From: Nautilus pompilius
Lineage: Eukaryota > Mollusca > Cephalopoda > Nautilida > Nautilidae
Assembly (NCBI GenBank): GCA_018389105.1
Contig: JACATO010002450.1
Coordinates: forward strand, 814,501-878,500
Reading direction: 5' to 3'
DNA length: 64,000 bases
Made by a program: the position numbers and the translations under genes. The notes under the pieces are model-generated. The model made no database searches, had not been told where the DNA came from, and saw only the letters and a program-made list of their open reading frames with translations. Below, one piece after another: positions 1 through 12,578 of the stretch (the stretch's first letter is position 1; every line of letters begins with the position of its first letter).

Positions 1-425
1 CACACAATTGAGGGGACAAATTCAAGATGGATGAAATGTAGGAGTTCTGAACTTTAACTTTTAACTATGGTGTATTTTTTTTGTAGCTTTGAGAATTGAC
101 CAGCCAAGATGTTATGGTCAATGCTTCATCATTTGCTAAGTAGCAAATGCTGTAGTCATGAGTTTAAAACCACAGAGAATTTAAGAGAATACGGAAGTTC
201 CACAAAAAAAAAGAAATAATAAAATGTTATTTCTGACTGATTGCTTCTGTTGTATCCTGTCTCTCTAGTAGTCATTTGCTTTTGAATGGTGAAAATATTT
301 ATTCTGTCAGTTTAGTGAATAATTTCTAAAATAGCTAAATAAAAAACAAAACAAACATCTAGAATCAATCTGGTTGCTCATTTTCTAAATGCAGCAAGGC
401 AACACAAAATTTTCCACTTATGATG
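1..425. other. Non-coding A/T-rich stretch
   Basis: No open frame or recognisable repeat seen. The hAT element starts at the right edge. Confidence 0.6.
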
Positions 426-739
426 CAGGGATCGCGCTACCCGCTCGCCAAATTGCCAATGTTGATTAACGCTCTAATCTGGTGAACATATTTCCTAACC
501 TGACGAAAAATTTGGCGAACAGCATATTTTATTGAGTTAAATAAACCACTGAATTCATCTCAGTGGAGGTCATACACTTCCATCCCCTCTGCTCTCCAAA
601 AAAAAAAAAAAAGTATGTTAAGTTCACTCCCTGGCTTCATCAATTTCGGGTCAAATCAAGCTTTTGTTCTGTTTTGGAATTAATGTGGGTGTCAAATGCT
701 ACCAAGTGTGAGGTGCACCTACACTAATCAGGGCTTTAT

Positions 740-2130
740 GTGAACAGTGAAGGAAGCTATAGCCCTCCGGATCAGCTTGCCCTGGTGTCACCAAAGTCTG
801 ATTTAATTTGTCTTGGCACAGATGGTGCCAGTGTAATGACTGGGATATGTTCAGGAGTTGCAACATGTTTCAAGCAGGATAATCCCTTTGTCCTATCACA
901 CCATTGTGCTGCTCACAAGTTGGCCCTGGGAAGCGGTCAGGCTGCAGCATCTATCCCCTATCTTGTCAAGTACCAGGACAATGTCAATAATTTAGCTAAG
1001 TATTTTGAAAAGTCTGCCATCTGTCAGAGGGGGTCGACAAAAGCCCAGAAAATCTTGAATGAAAAAGAGTTAAAAATTAAAGAGTTTCAGCACAAGATGG
1101 CTTACATTTCATGACTCTGTTGCAGCAGTGGAGGAGTGTTTGGACAGCCTGATCACTTGCCTCCAGTTAGATGAGAAAAAATCTAAGGATAATGCCAGGT
1201 CAGATGGCCTTCTCAAATTTATTGCCAAGTTTCACTTCATAGCAATTTCCCATTTTCTTTTTGATGCCTTGACCCATCTAAATAGGCTTTGCTTGAGCCT
1301 GCAGTCCTCTCATGTCCTGTATGCTGATGTCACCACCCTGATAAAGTCCACCTGTGCTGCACTAGAAGGTCTCAAACAAAAAGATGGTGTACACTTGACT
1401 GTTTTCTTGTCATCACTGCCAAACAATTATGAGTCTCAGTGAAATAGTTTTCAAATCTAACAAAGTTTCTATCAGCAAGAAGCAAATAAGAACATTCAAG
1501 ATAGTTAGGTCCTGCTTTCTTGAAAAGGTAGATGAAAATCTGAAATCAAGATTTTCTGTAGATGATGATCTTGTTCTTTCAGCATTGGAGGTACTTAATC
1601 CAGAGAAACTTGTAGATGTGACTGAGGCTGATCTGCAGACTTATGGATCGGACAGTCTTCAGGTTCTCATTGATCACTTTGGCAGTCAGTGTAAGAGTGG
1701 CACAGGTGAGGTACATGACCCTATGATTGTCAGTGATGACACACACTCTGAGTGGGAAGCTTTTAGGCAGGTTCTGTACCAGCATAGAAAACTTACCTGT
1801 AGTGAATTCTGGTGCATGTTCTTTAGGGGGTATGGGGAGGCTTTCACAAATATCAGAACACTGGCAAGTGTATATTTACTTCTGCCTCCCACCACTGTTG
1901 ATGCTGAGAGAGGGTTCAGCTTGCAAAATTTAATCAAAACAAACCTCCAAAACAGAACCACTGTGAACCTGGACAAACTCATGAAGATTAAGGCAGAAGG
2001 ACCTCCTCTTCAGTCTTTTGATTTTGACAAAGCCTTCAGTCTATGGACTGGAAAGGACAGGAGGGCTTTTCTTCCTTCTTTCCTCAAAAAAGTTTCTGCA
2101 TCTCAGGCACAGATCCAAGAGAAGGAATAG
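740..2130 (+). pseudogene. hAT transposase remnant (RNase H-like core plus hATC domain)
   Basis: Three consecutive open frames, 740-1114, 1128-1442 and 1429-2130, together resemble the C-terminal two thirds of KIAA1586/ZNF862-type hAT transposases. The first holds LGTDGASVMTG, whose Asp codon (821-823) fits the second catalytic acidic residue, followed by HHCAAHKLAL, the C-x2-H motif of hAT insertion domains. The third ends with the hATC dimerisation region, seen as VYLLLPPTTVDAERGFS, and terminates at 2130. Frame changes near 1115 and 1430 break the gene. The N terminus is missing and the first open frame begins with GTG rather than ATG. The product would have been a nuclear DNA transposase; now it is inactive. 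Family assignment is from motif recognition. Confidence 0.8.
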
Positions 2131-2351
2131 TTTTTTTTACGGATGGCATAATTAGTGAAAGTGTGGGGCTACTAGTCCTGGCCTTAATAGAGGCTGATCA
2201 AAGTTTCTGAAATCAATGTTCATTGTTGTTCACCATGACTGAGCTTGTCCAAGATGTACATAACCATTGTATAATTAACTGACTATAAAAGGCAGAAGGC
2301 CAGAAATTCTGTTTTACTTTGAAATTGAAGTTTTAGTTCAGAAGAGTTAAC

Positions 2352-2357
2352 AATAAA
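2352..2357 (+). promoter_or_regulatory. Possible polyadenylation signal of hAT transposase
   Basis: AATAAA lies about 220 bases after the transposase stop and inside the right hAT terminus, on the same strand. In DNA this A/T-rich the hexamer is common, so only its position supports it. Confidence 0.3.
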
Positions 2358-2501
2358 ACCACTTTCAATTTACATTATGATCTTTTGTCTTTATTTTTCC
2401 ATTTTAAAGGCCTGACTATGAATAGCAGAATTTGGCTAATCCAAATCCCATTTGGCTAAAGTTGTGGCTAAAAGTTTTTTTTTTACCTAGCTCCAACCCT
2501 G

Positions 2502-5500
2502 TGATAGGCACACAAACAAAACAGAAAATAATGAACTTGAATCAGTTTCCTTGATAATTCAGAGAATCCCCCCCCCAAAAAGGGGCTATCAGCACTCATA
2601 TTGTGTACCATCTTCATTTAGCCATTGCTGAAAGGCATCATCATCTTAGCAGTCATGTTCTCAGTTATCAAGTCTGACCTATCTTCATATTTAGAGGATT
2701 AGTCTAGGCATTTCCCATCACCTAATTAACAGTAACCAATAAAACAACATTTTAAGTTATCTTTCCCAAAGGTATATTTCTGAAGACAGCAATGATGTTG
2801 GTTAGGTTTAACAGTTAAGTTTTCTTCTTTTTCCATAGCATCCAGAAGAAAACCACGAAGTCCTTGTTATAGTCAAACTATAAATTAACCTATAAACCAC
2901 CAATTCTGAATATATGAGCCTAACGTAACAATGATGCTAAAAAAGAGAGAAACCAAGTTGATGTATATTGTGTAGCAATCTTTGTTCTTATCTAACTCCT
3001 CTCAAAAGATGCACCTGAGTGATTACCAAACAAATGTTAACTGCATCATTTAGAGACAAATCGATAGCAACCAGCCCCCCCCCCCCCTGGAGTTGTTATT
3101 CCTGCCTGATTACAATTGATATAGCATCTGGTGAATGACCCTCTAAACACCATCCACAAATTTCAGAAATATAAGTTTAAAAACAAAAAGGCAAGATTTA
3201 ACCCATAAAACTAAGAAACAATCCTTTCTCTATTATCATTGATAGCTGCTGCTGACTTCAAAGGAAAGTCCACATAGAATACTGCAATCGAAGATGAAAA
3301 CAAATTGTACAAATGATGAACGATACAATACTGGTACAAATTAAAATAAAGCAACACTCAATTTAAAAATTCTAAAACCACAGCAAAATGATTCATTTAG
3401 TCATTAAATGTATTTTTATTAAAAAATAAAATAATTTTTTTTAATTAAAATAAAATAAAATTACATTTTCAATCTTTTCCTAATTTGTCATCACATATTG
3501 TGAATGTATTATTTTATTTAAAGAATATTCTTTAAAAGTCAACTATTCTTCTAAGACATTTTAAACTTTTATAAAATAAGAAATATCTTGAATTAAAAGC
3601 TGCATATTCCCCAAAGCATGTCAAAACTTCCATTATTAATTCAATAAAAACTGTACTGAGAACAATAGATATATAATACAATCACATTACAAGTAAACTT
3701 TATGCCCAGTGTTAAGCAAGACAGAAGAGTTGTTCTCCTATATAAATATATCTTACATCAACTTTAGAGTTGAACCAATTAATTAAAAACTAATCAGCTT
3801 AATTAGTAATCTACATGATTCTAAAAAATTTTGTTAAAACGATACTGATGGCACATACTAACAATCTCAGAATGATGGGCTGCAGGCTATTAAAAAATTT
3901 GACTTTTCCATAAAGTTCATGGTTTATTAAGTATGAAAAGTCTTTTGCACCAGAAGGCAGACCAACAGGATAAAAATTTCAAATCCATCTTCTTATGGTT
4001 AATACCAAAGAAAATATGTCCACTGCAGAGCAGCAAAAAAAAATGTTAGAGAAAAATTCCCATCATATGACTGACCCTCAAAGAATATGACAGAGACTCT
4101 TTCTGAGGTAGCCCAAGGTGATCAGAGAGCTTTTCGGAATGGTAGAGCATCGTGTCTGCAACAGCACCGTGAAGAAGAAATAGTTTTATCAAGCTGCATC
4201 ATACAAGGCAATGAGCAAATGAGACAATGATACAATACTGTTGAAACAAGGCAATAACAAAAGTCACTAGGTGAGATATAATCAGAAATGGTGTTTGGTA
4301 AAAAAACAAACACAAGAGAATTAAATACAAAAGAAAAGCTGATTAGACTGGAAAAATTATTAGGATGATAGAATAATGATACCCAAATATTAAATATTAA
4401 AAAATGGGAAATTTTAAAAAATTGAGCAAAATCTACCATGAAATGGCAGAAACGATGGGTGGGGATACAACAAATTGCAAAGAGTTACTAAAGAAGATGA
4501 GAAAAGTATTACTGGTATAAATAATGTCTCAGCAGTAGCAAAACCTCTATGACCAAAATCAAGGAACATAATGCATATTCTTCATTAACATGAGTGAGGC
4601 CAACAGCATTGTAGAAAGAAATAAAACAGGTTTATGGATGATAATAAAATTTATACTAAAGTTGATAATGTGAAAAATAAAAAATTTTCTAATAGGCATA
4701 AATGATTGATAAATTAATTGATAAAAATACAAATGTGCTTGAATAGTAAAAAAAAAAAAAAAAGTTAATCAGATTTATGCATATGGGAAAAATTCTCAAT
4801 AATATTAAATAAGAGAAAGTTAGTTAGAAAACAAATTTCAGAAAGAGTTAAGAGTTATGATAAAATCCTGAATACAAAAATCAATGTATTTTATATGCTA
4901 ATAAAGAATACTTAACTGGAAAATTTTAAAAAAATTGGTGCCATTGTAGAAGATTTTGGTTCATCCATATCATTGAAATGCAATACACGTATGATATTTC
5001 TCGTTTGAGAAAGGGTAAAGATACAAAAAGGCGACTTACTAGAGTTTCCTATGAATCATTTGCATAATCTATTTTAATTCTAAAAATGTTCAGAGGAGAC
5101 TTGACAAATAAAGACGAAATTATTCAGGATTTTGCAAACAATTCTTTCTCTCTTATAAAATATTGGCTATCTACAAAACTTGACATCAGAAAACATTTCT
5201 TTAGCAGAAACTGTCAAAGAATAGAACAAATCATCAGCAATAATTGTTAACAGTGACATAAAAAACTGGTTCAAACACCTCTTTAACAGACATACTCCTT
5301 ATCCAAAATGACATCTATTAATCATGGTTTCCTGTTTCCTTGTAGTAATTTTTAATTTTTTTTTTAAAAGGTATAAATATTTAACGAAAAAAGCAAATAC
5401 TATTTACAAAATATAATGGATTAATAAACATTAAAGAAGGAATTTTTTTTAACTAAACTACATTAGATTTTAATTTCAAATAAATAGTATTTCACCAAGA

Positions 5501-6533
5501 CGAAAAGAGGCAAAAAAATATCAGTTAGCAGTCAGATGAAAACATTTTAAAAAATATTAATAAAAGTAATTTATCATTTTACACATTTTGAATTATTTTT
5601 TACAAAATTTGTATAAATTTCACTTGCATAAATAATTGTTTATATTAACACTGGTTGCACAAACCAGTGTGGTGAGTTTTCATGAAACTCCAAACAGGTG
5701 AGAGTTGCGGAATTAGATGGTTGAATGAAAAACATTTTCCTAAATTTTGATTGGTTCTTGAAACCGCCAAATCCAGTGAGTTTTCTTCATCACACCATCA
5801 CCAAAGCTAAATAACTCCCTCTCAGTCCACCTCTCCCCATTTGTGAATCAAGAAGAAAATAAAAGCATTACACATGGAAAGGACAGGCAGTGACACTGCA
5901 ATCAAGCACAAAAAGGATTGAAAAACCTTACACCTCCACTGTGTTGCATATATTTGTGAAATCTAATGGAGCCATAGCAAGGAATGCAGCCTGAAGTGAG
6001 ATTCAAAAAGCTAACCCATCTTTGAGGAAGCAAACTATCCTTCAAAAAGCCAAGTTACATACACAATAAACTCATTAAATGCCAAATTCAAGAAAATAAG
6101 TGACCTAGTAGTCATGAGAAGATGTTAAAAGTTGTTCAAGTGCCATAAGTTACTTGACAGATGACAATTACTGTAAATTTCCTTAACTACAACCAGGATG
6201 TTTCTGGAGAAAATAAAAGTATCTGCATGATCAGAATGATCATAAATTTCATTTAAACCACTAAACAAGACACTTTATGCAGTTTCTGGTAAAGTCAAAT
6301 TCTGACAGTTTCATTAACTATTAAATTTATAGTTTTAAAAAGTAATGCAAACTGTAAGATGAGAAAACTTAATCTGATACTGAATTTGGAAATGTATTGG
6401 AACTCAATAAAAATATGCATTAGAGTAAGAATCTGTGGCACTGATATTCTTCTGGCAAAGTTTTGTTTTCATATTGCAACTCCCCTTATATTCCTTATCT
6501 TTACAACATAATCCCCACTTTCAAAATTTATTA
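2502..6533. other. A/T-rich stretch without a recognisable gene
   Basis: Contains a 13-base C run at 3075-3087 and many A or T runs. A 105-codon minus-strand frame at 4122-4439 is hydrophobic, low in complexity and without recognisable motifs, and I treat it as chance. Confidence 0.55.
5648..5670. repeat. Perfect 9-bp inverted repeat (hairpin)
   Basis: ACACTGGTT and AACCAGTGT are separated by a 5-base loop, GCACA. No terminator or RNA function is implied in this eukaryotic setting. It could be part of an old MITE. Confidence 0.5.
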
Positions 6534-7550
6534 GGTTGTTACAAAAGTTTTGTTGGTTTTTTTGTTACAACAAGGAGACTTCATATTGTTGCTGAACACA
6601 AAATTTATTAATCAAAATAAGTTCCACTACAATCAATATACTTCTGCAATCAAGTTAAAAGTGCATTTATACCATTTTGGAAAAAATCTGGATTTCTGAA
6701 GTCGATAAACTGTTGGAAGGCAGTTTCAATTGCAGCTTGGTTAAACAAGGATTTCATACAGAGAAAACTGTCGGAGAACCTCGTACCCCAATGCGTTCAG
6801 TTTCTAAAGAGACTTTGCAACACAAGGACAAGCATTGTCATAGAGAAGGATTGGGCCTCTTTGATTCACCAATGACATCTGTCATTGGAAGAGTTTCTGA
6901 TGAACATCTAATTCACAGCAGTACCTATCAGCAGTGATGGTTTCAGTAGGTTTTGTTTCTTATGACAAGTGAAGAACAGATCTCCAATTGATGATTTTGT
7001 TGTTGTTCATTCAACTTGTGAGACACCCACTTGTTGAGCTTTTTCATCTTGCCGATTGTGTTGAAATGCCAGGAAACAGTTGCAGTGCTTAAGTCAAGCT
7101 TTCCAGCAATTTCTCGCACTGTTTTTCTTGGATTGGCTTCAATCAAGGCTATCAGACAGTCATCATCACAGCTGAAGGACATCTGCTACGTTCTTTATTT
7201 TCAAGGCTCACATCGCCTGATCGAAAGTTTGCAAACCATCATTGTACTGTGCACTCATTTGCTGTGTCCTCGCCCCATGCTTGCTTAATGTTACAAGTTG
7301 CCTCGCTCGCTTTGTGGCCTGGTTTGAACTTGTGAAGCAAAATGGCACAAAAAACTTTTCTATCCATGCTTCACTCAGAACCCAAAAAACAAATATCCAT
7401 TTGACGATTTTTAAAAAGGTAGGTTTTGCATAATGTATGCCAAAGCACACGCTACAAAATGATATATAACTTGTCTACATACACCTTCACAAGCATGCAA
7501 AAAATGAACTCCAAATTAACATAAAACCTGACAAAACTTTTGTAACAACC
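6534..7550 (-). mobile_element. mariner element copy 1, internally deleted
   Basis: The ends are inverted: GGTTGTTACAAAAGTTTTG at left matches the reverse complement of the right end through at least 19 bases. The left flank is TA, as expected for Tc1/mariner insertion; the right flank reads TG, probably a decayed TA. The transposase relic runs on the minus strand. At 1017 bp it is 218 bp shorter than copy 2 at 24145-25379, mostly because a central block including the first catalytic Asp is missing. Confidence 0.88.
6610..7440 (-). pseudogene. mariner (DD34D) transposase remnant
   Basis: Reading the minus strand, an N-terminal part (frame 7450-7208) is followed by a helix-turn-helix region in frame 7182-6943: IEANPRKTVREIAGKL, then TVSWHFNTIGKMKKL and HKLNEQQQNHQLEICSSL. 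These are typical of the second HTH and linker of mariner transposases. The linker then jumps to the region around the second catalytic Asp (codon on the complement of 6837-6839, context LLYDNAC), so the segment with the first catalytic Asp is deleted. The C-terminal part has stops and shifts. The enzyme is inactive. The intact family protein is about 340-350 residues. Confidence 0.85.
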
Positions 7551-10500
7551 TGATAGTACTCTACCAAAATGGAATCCCTGGTGAAACCTTATTAGTAACA
7601 ACATTTATTTGGGGAGGATATTAGAAACTGAATTTAATGTAAACATTTCTGATAAAGCAATTCAAGATTCAAAGGGTTAAGAAAAACTCCCGTGGCTCAA
7701 GGAAACAGAGTAGCAAGTAGCATAGCAATGCGAATCAGAGCAGATTTACAATGCCAGGTTTAATTATATCAGCATTATTCAAGAGCAGCAGAGTGACCAC
7801 ATCGATTAAATCTGCTTCTGTATCAGCATTCATTCAGAACCTTTGCTGACACTAATAAAAGATCAAGAAACTTGTTGGTCCACATCAGTAAAACGAAGAA
7901 AGCTTTTATTGTATTGATGTCCACCAATATTATTCTTGTTGTTTATCTTGAAATTAGCATTATTAGTTTACCAATCAATGGCAAAAGATTAAACACATTT
8001 GGAACAAATTCAAAAGACAATTCTTAAATTTAAAGCAAAATATATGCACAAATATACAATGGTGGCCATAATTATGGATTTATCAATAAAATATCCTAAA
8101 GAAGATGCTTAGATTTTAAATAATTCTTGTGAAATCAAAGTCCTAAGAAATTTATTGTAACGTTTTGTCATATATACGTATTTTCTGTCATAGACTAGTA
8201 TACATTAAATATAAAATATTTCTTGGAAAAGTCTACAATTATGGTAATAACTATTTTCCATCAAGTCAATCTACCTCTAACAATTACTGACTATAACAAG
8301 AAACTAATCTTTATTTCCAAAAAGCTATTTGCTTAATAAAATTAGCGTTTTAAATCATAGTCTAACACTTCTACCAGAACATCACAACCTTTACACAATA
8401 GCAAAGTCATCTTACCTCCAGTCGATTAGCTTTTGTTCAGACAGAACTATGAACACAAATAAATACTATGAGTATAGAAAAGGAGGAAATAAGTACAATG
8501 AAAAATGTACATTCTTTTTTTTTAAATTTCAAACATGAGAGATATTCAAGAAGAATTATTTAACCGCAATAATTAGATTATCATTGGATTACTAAAAATA
8601 TTCAACATCATCACATTTGCATACAAATAAAATAAACAGTTTCTACCCACATATCAACTTTTCAACACAAACAATCCTCACACTGTAAAAACCAACTTCC
8701 TGCCAAGAGATTCAAAAGGGTCAAACATATCACCACATACACACACTTAAACTCAAAAAAACAATTTTTGAAAGTAAGATAAACTTCAAATAATTATTTT
8801 AATATTTTGTCATCTATTGTACTCCCCCCCTCTCTCATTTGCTCTGCTAATTAATGCCTTCTTTTCATCCTCTGCTCATTTTTAGAATGCTTTTAATCTA
8901 AATGAGAATCTTTAGTATATTTATTGTGTCAAAATCTGGAAGGATAAAAAAATCCCCTGTAACTAATGGAGGCCATAAATAAAAAAAAAAAAAAGTGGTC
9001 CATTTCAAAATGTTGAGAGCTCCATAAACCAGATTCATTTCATGTCATGTAATTGCGCTAAACGGAACGTTCATACTTTCATCTGTTGCAACTGCATTTT
9101 TTTCCATTGCATTACAACACTACATATATTTAACACAAATCTAGTTGTCAAATTCATATTTTTACAGCCATGAAAACCACCTTAACCAGTCATAGCAGAA
9201 TACTTGTACTTTTGGAATGTTCTTACTGCCAACTGAATGAAAGTTCACATTTCTTTATGCCTTTCTTCATCTAATTGTGGACAAGATGCTGCATTTGTTA
9301 AGTGATTGGATGATGAAACTTTGTCATCCAACAAAATTATCAATTTCATCGAGACATCTTTGTTTATTGATGAATGGTTTAGAAAAAGATCATACACCTT
9401 TATACCAATTTTCGTTTATAAGCGATAATGACAGATACAACAAAAGTCACATTTTTCCAATCTAATTTGCATGCAACCACTAATGTATATAAATAAACCA
9501 AACATCATACTGAAGCAAAATAAAGTCAGTTGTATTCCACAATAACCAGATGCATTTTTAAAATTTGTTTACAGTTAATTTAATTGTTGATTATTTCCTG
9601 ATGTTCGATAGCTAAACAAACAAATCATGTTATCAGTGAAATGCTCAATTTATTTGTTTAAGTGATCGTCGACCCATCACAACCTGATTTATTTGCACCT
9701 GCTGTTGTGATTATTATATTTAATATATACTCAAAGCTTGGTAGGATTAAAATTAAAACACAGCAAGTGATATTAAATAGTTTTCCACACTAAAACTCAA
9801 AATTTAACAAAAGTCCATGGGAGTTGCAGTAATGCATACATGAGATCCATGAAATCAATATTTAAAACATTCTTCTCGTGAAGCGATGTTATGGAAGTCA
9901 TGTTTGCTGAAAAAATCACAAATGTGATAATATTTGCAAGTGAAAGAGAGAGAGAAAGAAGAGATTGCACCCATTTTAATGGAAACATTTTGTTAATTAT
10001 TGGGAAATAGAAACTTCTTAAATTCCATACTCTCCCACTTGTACTTGTTTAATTAGTATCAATCATTTACTACTGTTATTTTTTTTAAATTTTGAGAGAT
10101 GCAGTTTGGTTTTGTCATAGCAGAATAATTATACATTCAGACAAAACATTCTTAGCTAAACTAACATACAAGTACAAAATGACCCTTGGTGGAACAAGTT
10201 TCAAAAGTTTTAATTGCTTATTGTACAAAGACTTTTATGTCAACCCAAGATGTTTTTTTTTAATTTTTAAGAATATATTAAGAGGCATTCGAATTAAAAC
10301 CAGGTGAAAATAGAGTTGATGTAATTGTATCTGGCCAAGTTGCATTCATATATTTCTTGTATGTGTGTGTACAAAAATAATTACAGAAATTTTTAGTGCT
10401 CAAAAGGAATGTGTACACAATGACAGTTCTCCTTCCATTTGTTTTGTGCAAATATGTTCATCCTCCCTTGAACTTTGTTGTTATTCTTCAAAAGAAATAT

Positions 10501-11035
10501 AGCTGTTCATCATTTTTGTTCTCCCATCTCAGCAGCTGTCTTAGCTAGCCTATCTGCAGCCGTTTTAAATGAACTATGGTAGCACTGGATGTGAGATTAC
10601 TTTACAAGCACAGTTGTTCATCACGTGGCACTTCACTAAGGGAGAAATATGATTAATGAAAATTGTGACACATGACTAAGATACTTGCAACAATGATGGA
10701 AATGTTCATCAAATATGTGAAACACTGTCAATGGTATTCCAGATTGGTTAAAGTAGTCATGGGTGCTACCAACATGGCTGATTGATTTCCAAAACACCAA
10801 GTACAGTATAAACCTAGATATCTTTAAGTGTGTGTGAATGGATAGTTTAATAGCTTTTATTCTAAAACTAAATATCATCAACTAAAAACCACCATATTTG
10901 TCTTAAAACAAGTCACCTATTCACATACATAGAAATATAGAAGAGCTGATTTATTGGATATTATAAACATACTTAATAATGTCTGTTACAAAATTTAAAA
11001 CCTGCAGTTTGATACAAAGGATAATTGATTATATA
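7551..11035. other. A/T-rich stretch without a recognisable gene
   Basis: No coding motif or element ends recognised. A short minus-strand frame near 10528-10590 reads AADRLAKTAAEMGEQK, which resembles the end of LINE RNase H domains, but it is too short to call. Confidence 0.5.
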
Positions 11036-11311
11036 CAGTGAGACAAAAGTTTAAGAAGGATGGCAGAACAAACATAAATTGACACATAAAATATGTAAAA
11101 ATAAACATTTCAGCCTGATACATTACACTGACAGAAATTCCATCATAATGTAATAAGAGTGAGTGTATGCAATATATTTAATGCACAGGCATTCAAAAGA
11201 AGAAACTGCTTTTTCTCTCAGCATAATGCCCATGCATGAATGTTCAGTTTTACATATTTAATATGTCGATTTATGTTTGTTCTGCCAACCTTTAACTTTT
11301 GTCTGCTACTG
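11036..11311. mobile_element. MITE with ~75-bp terminal inverted repeats (Tc1/mariner type)
   Basis: The left end starts CAGTGAGACAAAAGTT and the right end, reversed, starts CAGTAGCAGACAAAAGTT. The two arms stay similar for about 75 bases, including an identical 18-base core GGCAGAACAAACATAAAT at 11062-11079 and, inverted, at 11269-11286. TA dinucleotides flank both ends (11034-11035 and 11312-11313), as in Tc1/mariner insertions. Its 276 bases have no coding capacity, and the CAGT...GACAAAAG ends recall the Tc1 element at 38527. It would have been mobilised in trans by a Tc1-like transposase. Confidence 0.85.
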
Positions 11312-12241
11312 TATGTGTTTTTACCTTTATCAGTGGACCAATATTTGCTAAGAAAGTTATGTGCAACTATCCAGCAAAGACAAAAATATATTTTTTTAAG
11401 TTAGCTAAACAGTAGTTAAATGCAGTTATGTAATCCACTTAATCTAGATAATTCATATATCTATGTAAGCAGATCTGGTAGTCAGTCAGTCTTGCTGATC
11501 TATACATTCATGAAAAATATCATGAAGAAAAATCTTCAAGCGAAGCTAGTCCCACTGAATCAAGTCAACAAATATTTGCAGTGTATTTCAAAAATACTAC
11601 AGGGTTGCAGATCCAAGAAATCCTTCACCTAAAATAAGACATTACCTTTCTGACTGGACTGATCTGATCAATACTCCAAACATTCATAAGGTCAAAAACA
11701 AGTCAGAGCAACTGACTATGACCTTTTCAAATTTTATTGCACTATGTTTTATTTTCAACCCTCTTTCAAAAGTTCTCTGCCAGCTGTCATCCACCAATAC
11801 TTGAGACTGTTTAGTTTATTCCCAAGGCTTCTAGAACCAGACTTTTTCTACCAGCAGCATATTAGAAATGGTTTCTGGTACCAGGTATTTTTCCAACAGC
11901 TGCCATTTTCTTTTTCTGATATAGCAAAACATTTTGATTTTAGTTTGACAATTAAATGAAACTATATTTGCCAAAAGTTAATATTTTTGTATATATAGAT
12001 TACGAAACTACTTTCTCCTGTCCTACTTCCTGACAGTTTTATGCTATGCTAACCAGTTAATTCCAAGCTAAGTACTTATGTTCACCAATTAAAACAAAAC
12101 CTTGCAAGGCAACAAGATACTGATGTACTGAAATGTTTTATTTACTAGTTCTTGATAACTTTCCAATCAATAATAACAGGAATCAACCAAAGAAAAATTT
12201 CAAAAAGGTACTATAAAAACCGTAAACATTTTCATAGTTAT
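11312..12241. other. A/T-rich stretch without a recognisable gene
   Basis: Open frames at 11420 and 11744 lack motifs and look like chance. Nothing else seen. Confidence 0.5.
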
Positions 12242-12501
12242 TGTTGGGGAAAACTTCCAGGTTCCCCAAAATAATTTAACCTTCCAACGGTTTTTCCCTT
12301 ACTTTTTTGCATCATGTTTGAACTGGTTGGTTAGGTCCCATGTCAGCAATGCGCTGAGTGGACAATGATGCATCAGCAATGTGCTGATTCGTCGGTCACC
12401 CTGTAAATACGGGTGAACCCGCACCCTCTGGGGCGGACCAGGCAGTGAGGCAGCAAAGAAAGGAAGGAAGCACTGTCCTTTGTCTTTTGCGAGTTACTGC
12501 A
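12242..12501 (+). repeat. Putative 5' LTR of the gypsy element
   Basis: It begins TGTTGGGG and ends TTACTGCA, giving the TG...CA form of LTRs, about 260 bp, directly before the primer-binding site. With no 3' LTR to compare, its left boundary is inferred. Confidence 0.6.
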
Positions 12502-12504
12502 TAT

Positions 12505-12520
12505 TGGCGACAAGATTGGC
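12505..12520 (+). other. Putative tRNA primer-binding site
   Basis: TGGCGACAAGATTGGC begins with the TGG expected opposite a tRNA CCA end and lies three bases after the LTR end. The priming tRNA is not identified. Confidence 0.55.
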
Positions 12521-12578
12521 AATTTTTTTTTTATTATTTTTTCTTTTTAAACTCATGCTCTCTGATACTCTTCATGCT

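Larger units (their letters stand above)
426..2501 (+). mobile_element. hAT DNA transposon, KIAA1586/ZNF862-like, degenerate
   Basis: The element is bounded by CAGGG (426-430) and CCCTG (2497-2501), the usual hAT termini. The first 14 bases, CAGGGATCGCGCTA, match the reverse complement of the right end, CAGGGTTGGAGCTA, at 11 positions. Subterminal GCCAAAT motifs occur inside both ends. The interior holds a broken hAT transposase in the same orientation. At 2076 bp it is short for an autonomous hAT, and the N-terminal part of the transposase (BED finger and first catalytic Asp) is absent, so it is internally deleted. A clean 8-bp target duplication is not visible (flanks TTATGATG and TGATAGGC), so the exact ends are inferred from the inverted termini. 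Confidence 0.75.

Noticed and set aside
4122-4439. 105-codon hydrophobic minus-strand frame
   Set aside because: Composition follows the A/T-rich, low-complexity DNA; no motif or signal supports a gene.
6677-6937. Plus-strand 86-codon frame
   Set aside because: Antisense to the C-terminal part of mariner copy 1; no motifs of its own.
10528-10590. Minus-strand AADRLAKTAAEMGEQK, resembling the end of a LINE RNase H domain
   Set aside because: Fewer than 25 codons with no supporting LINE sequence around it.
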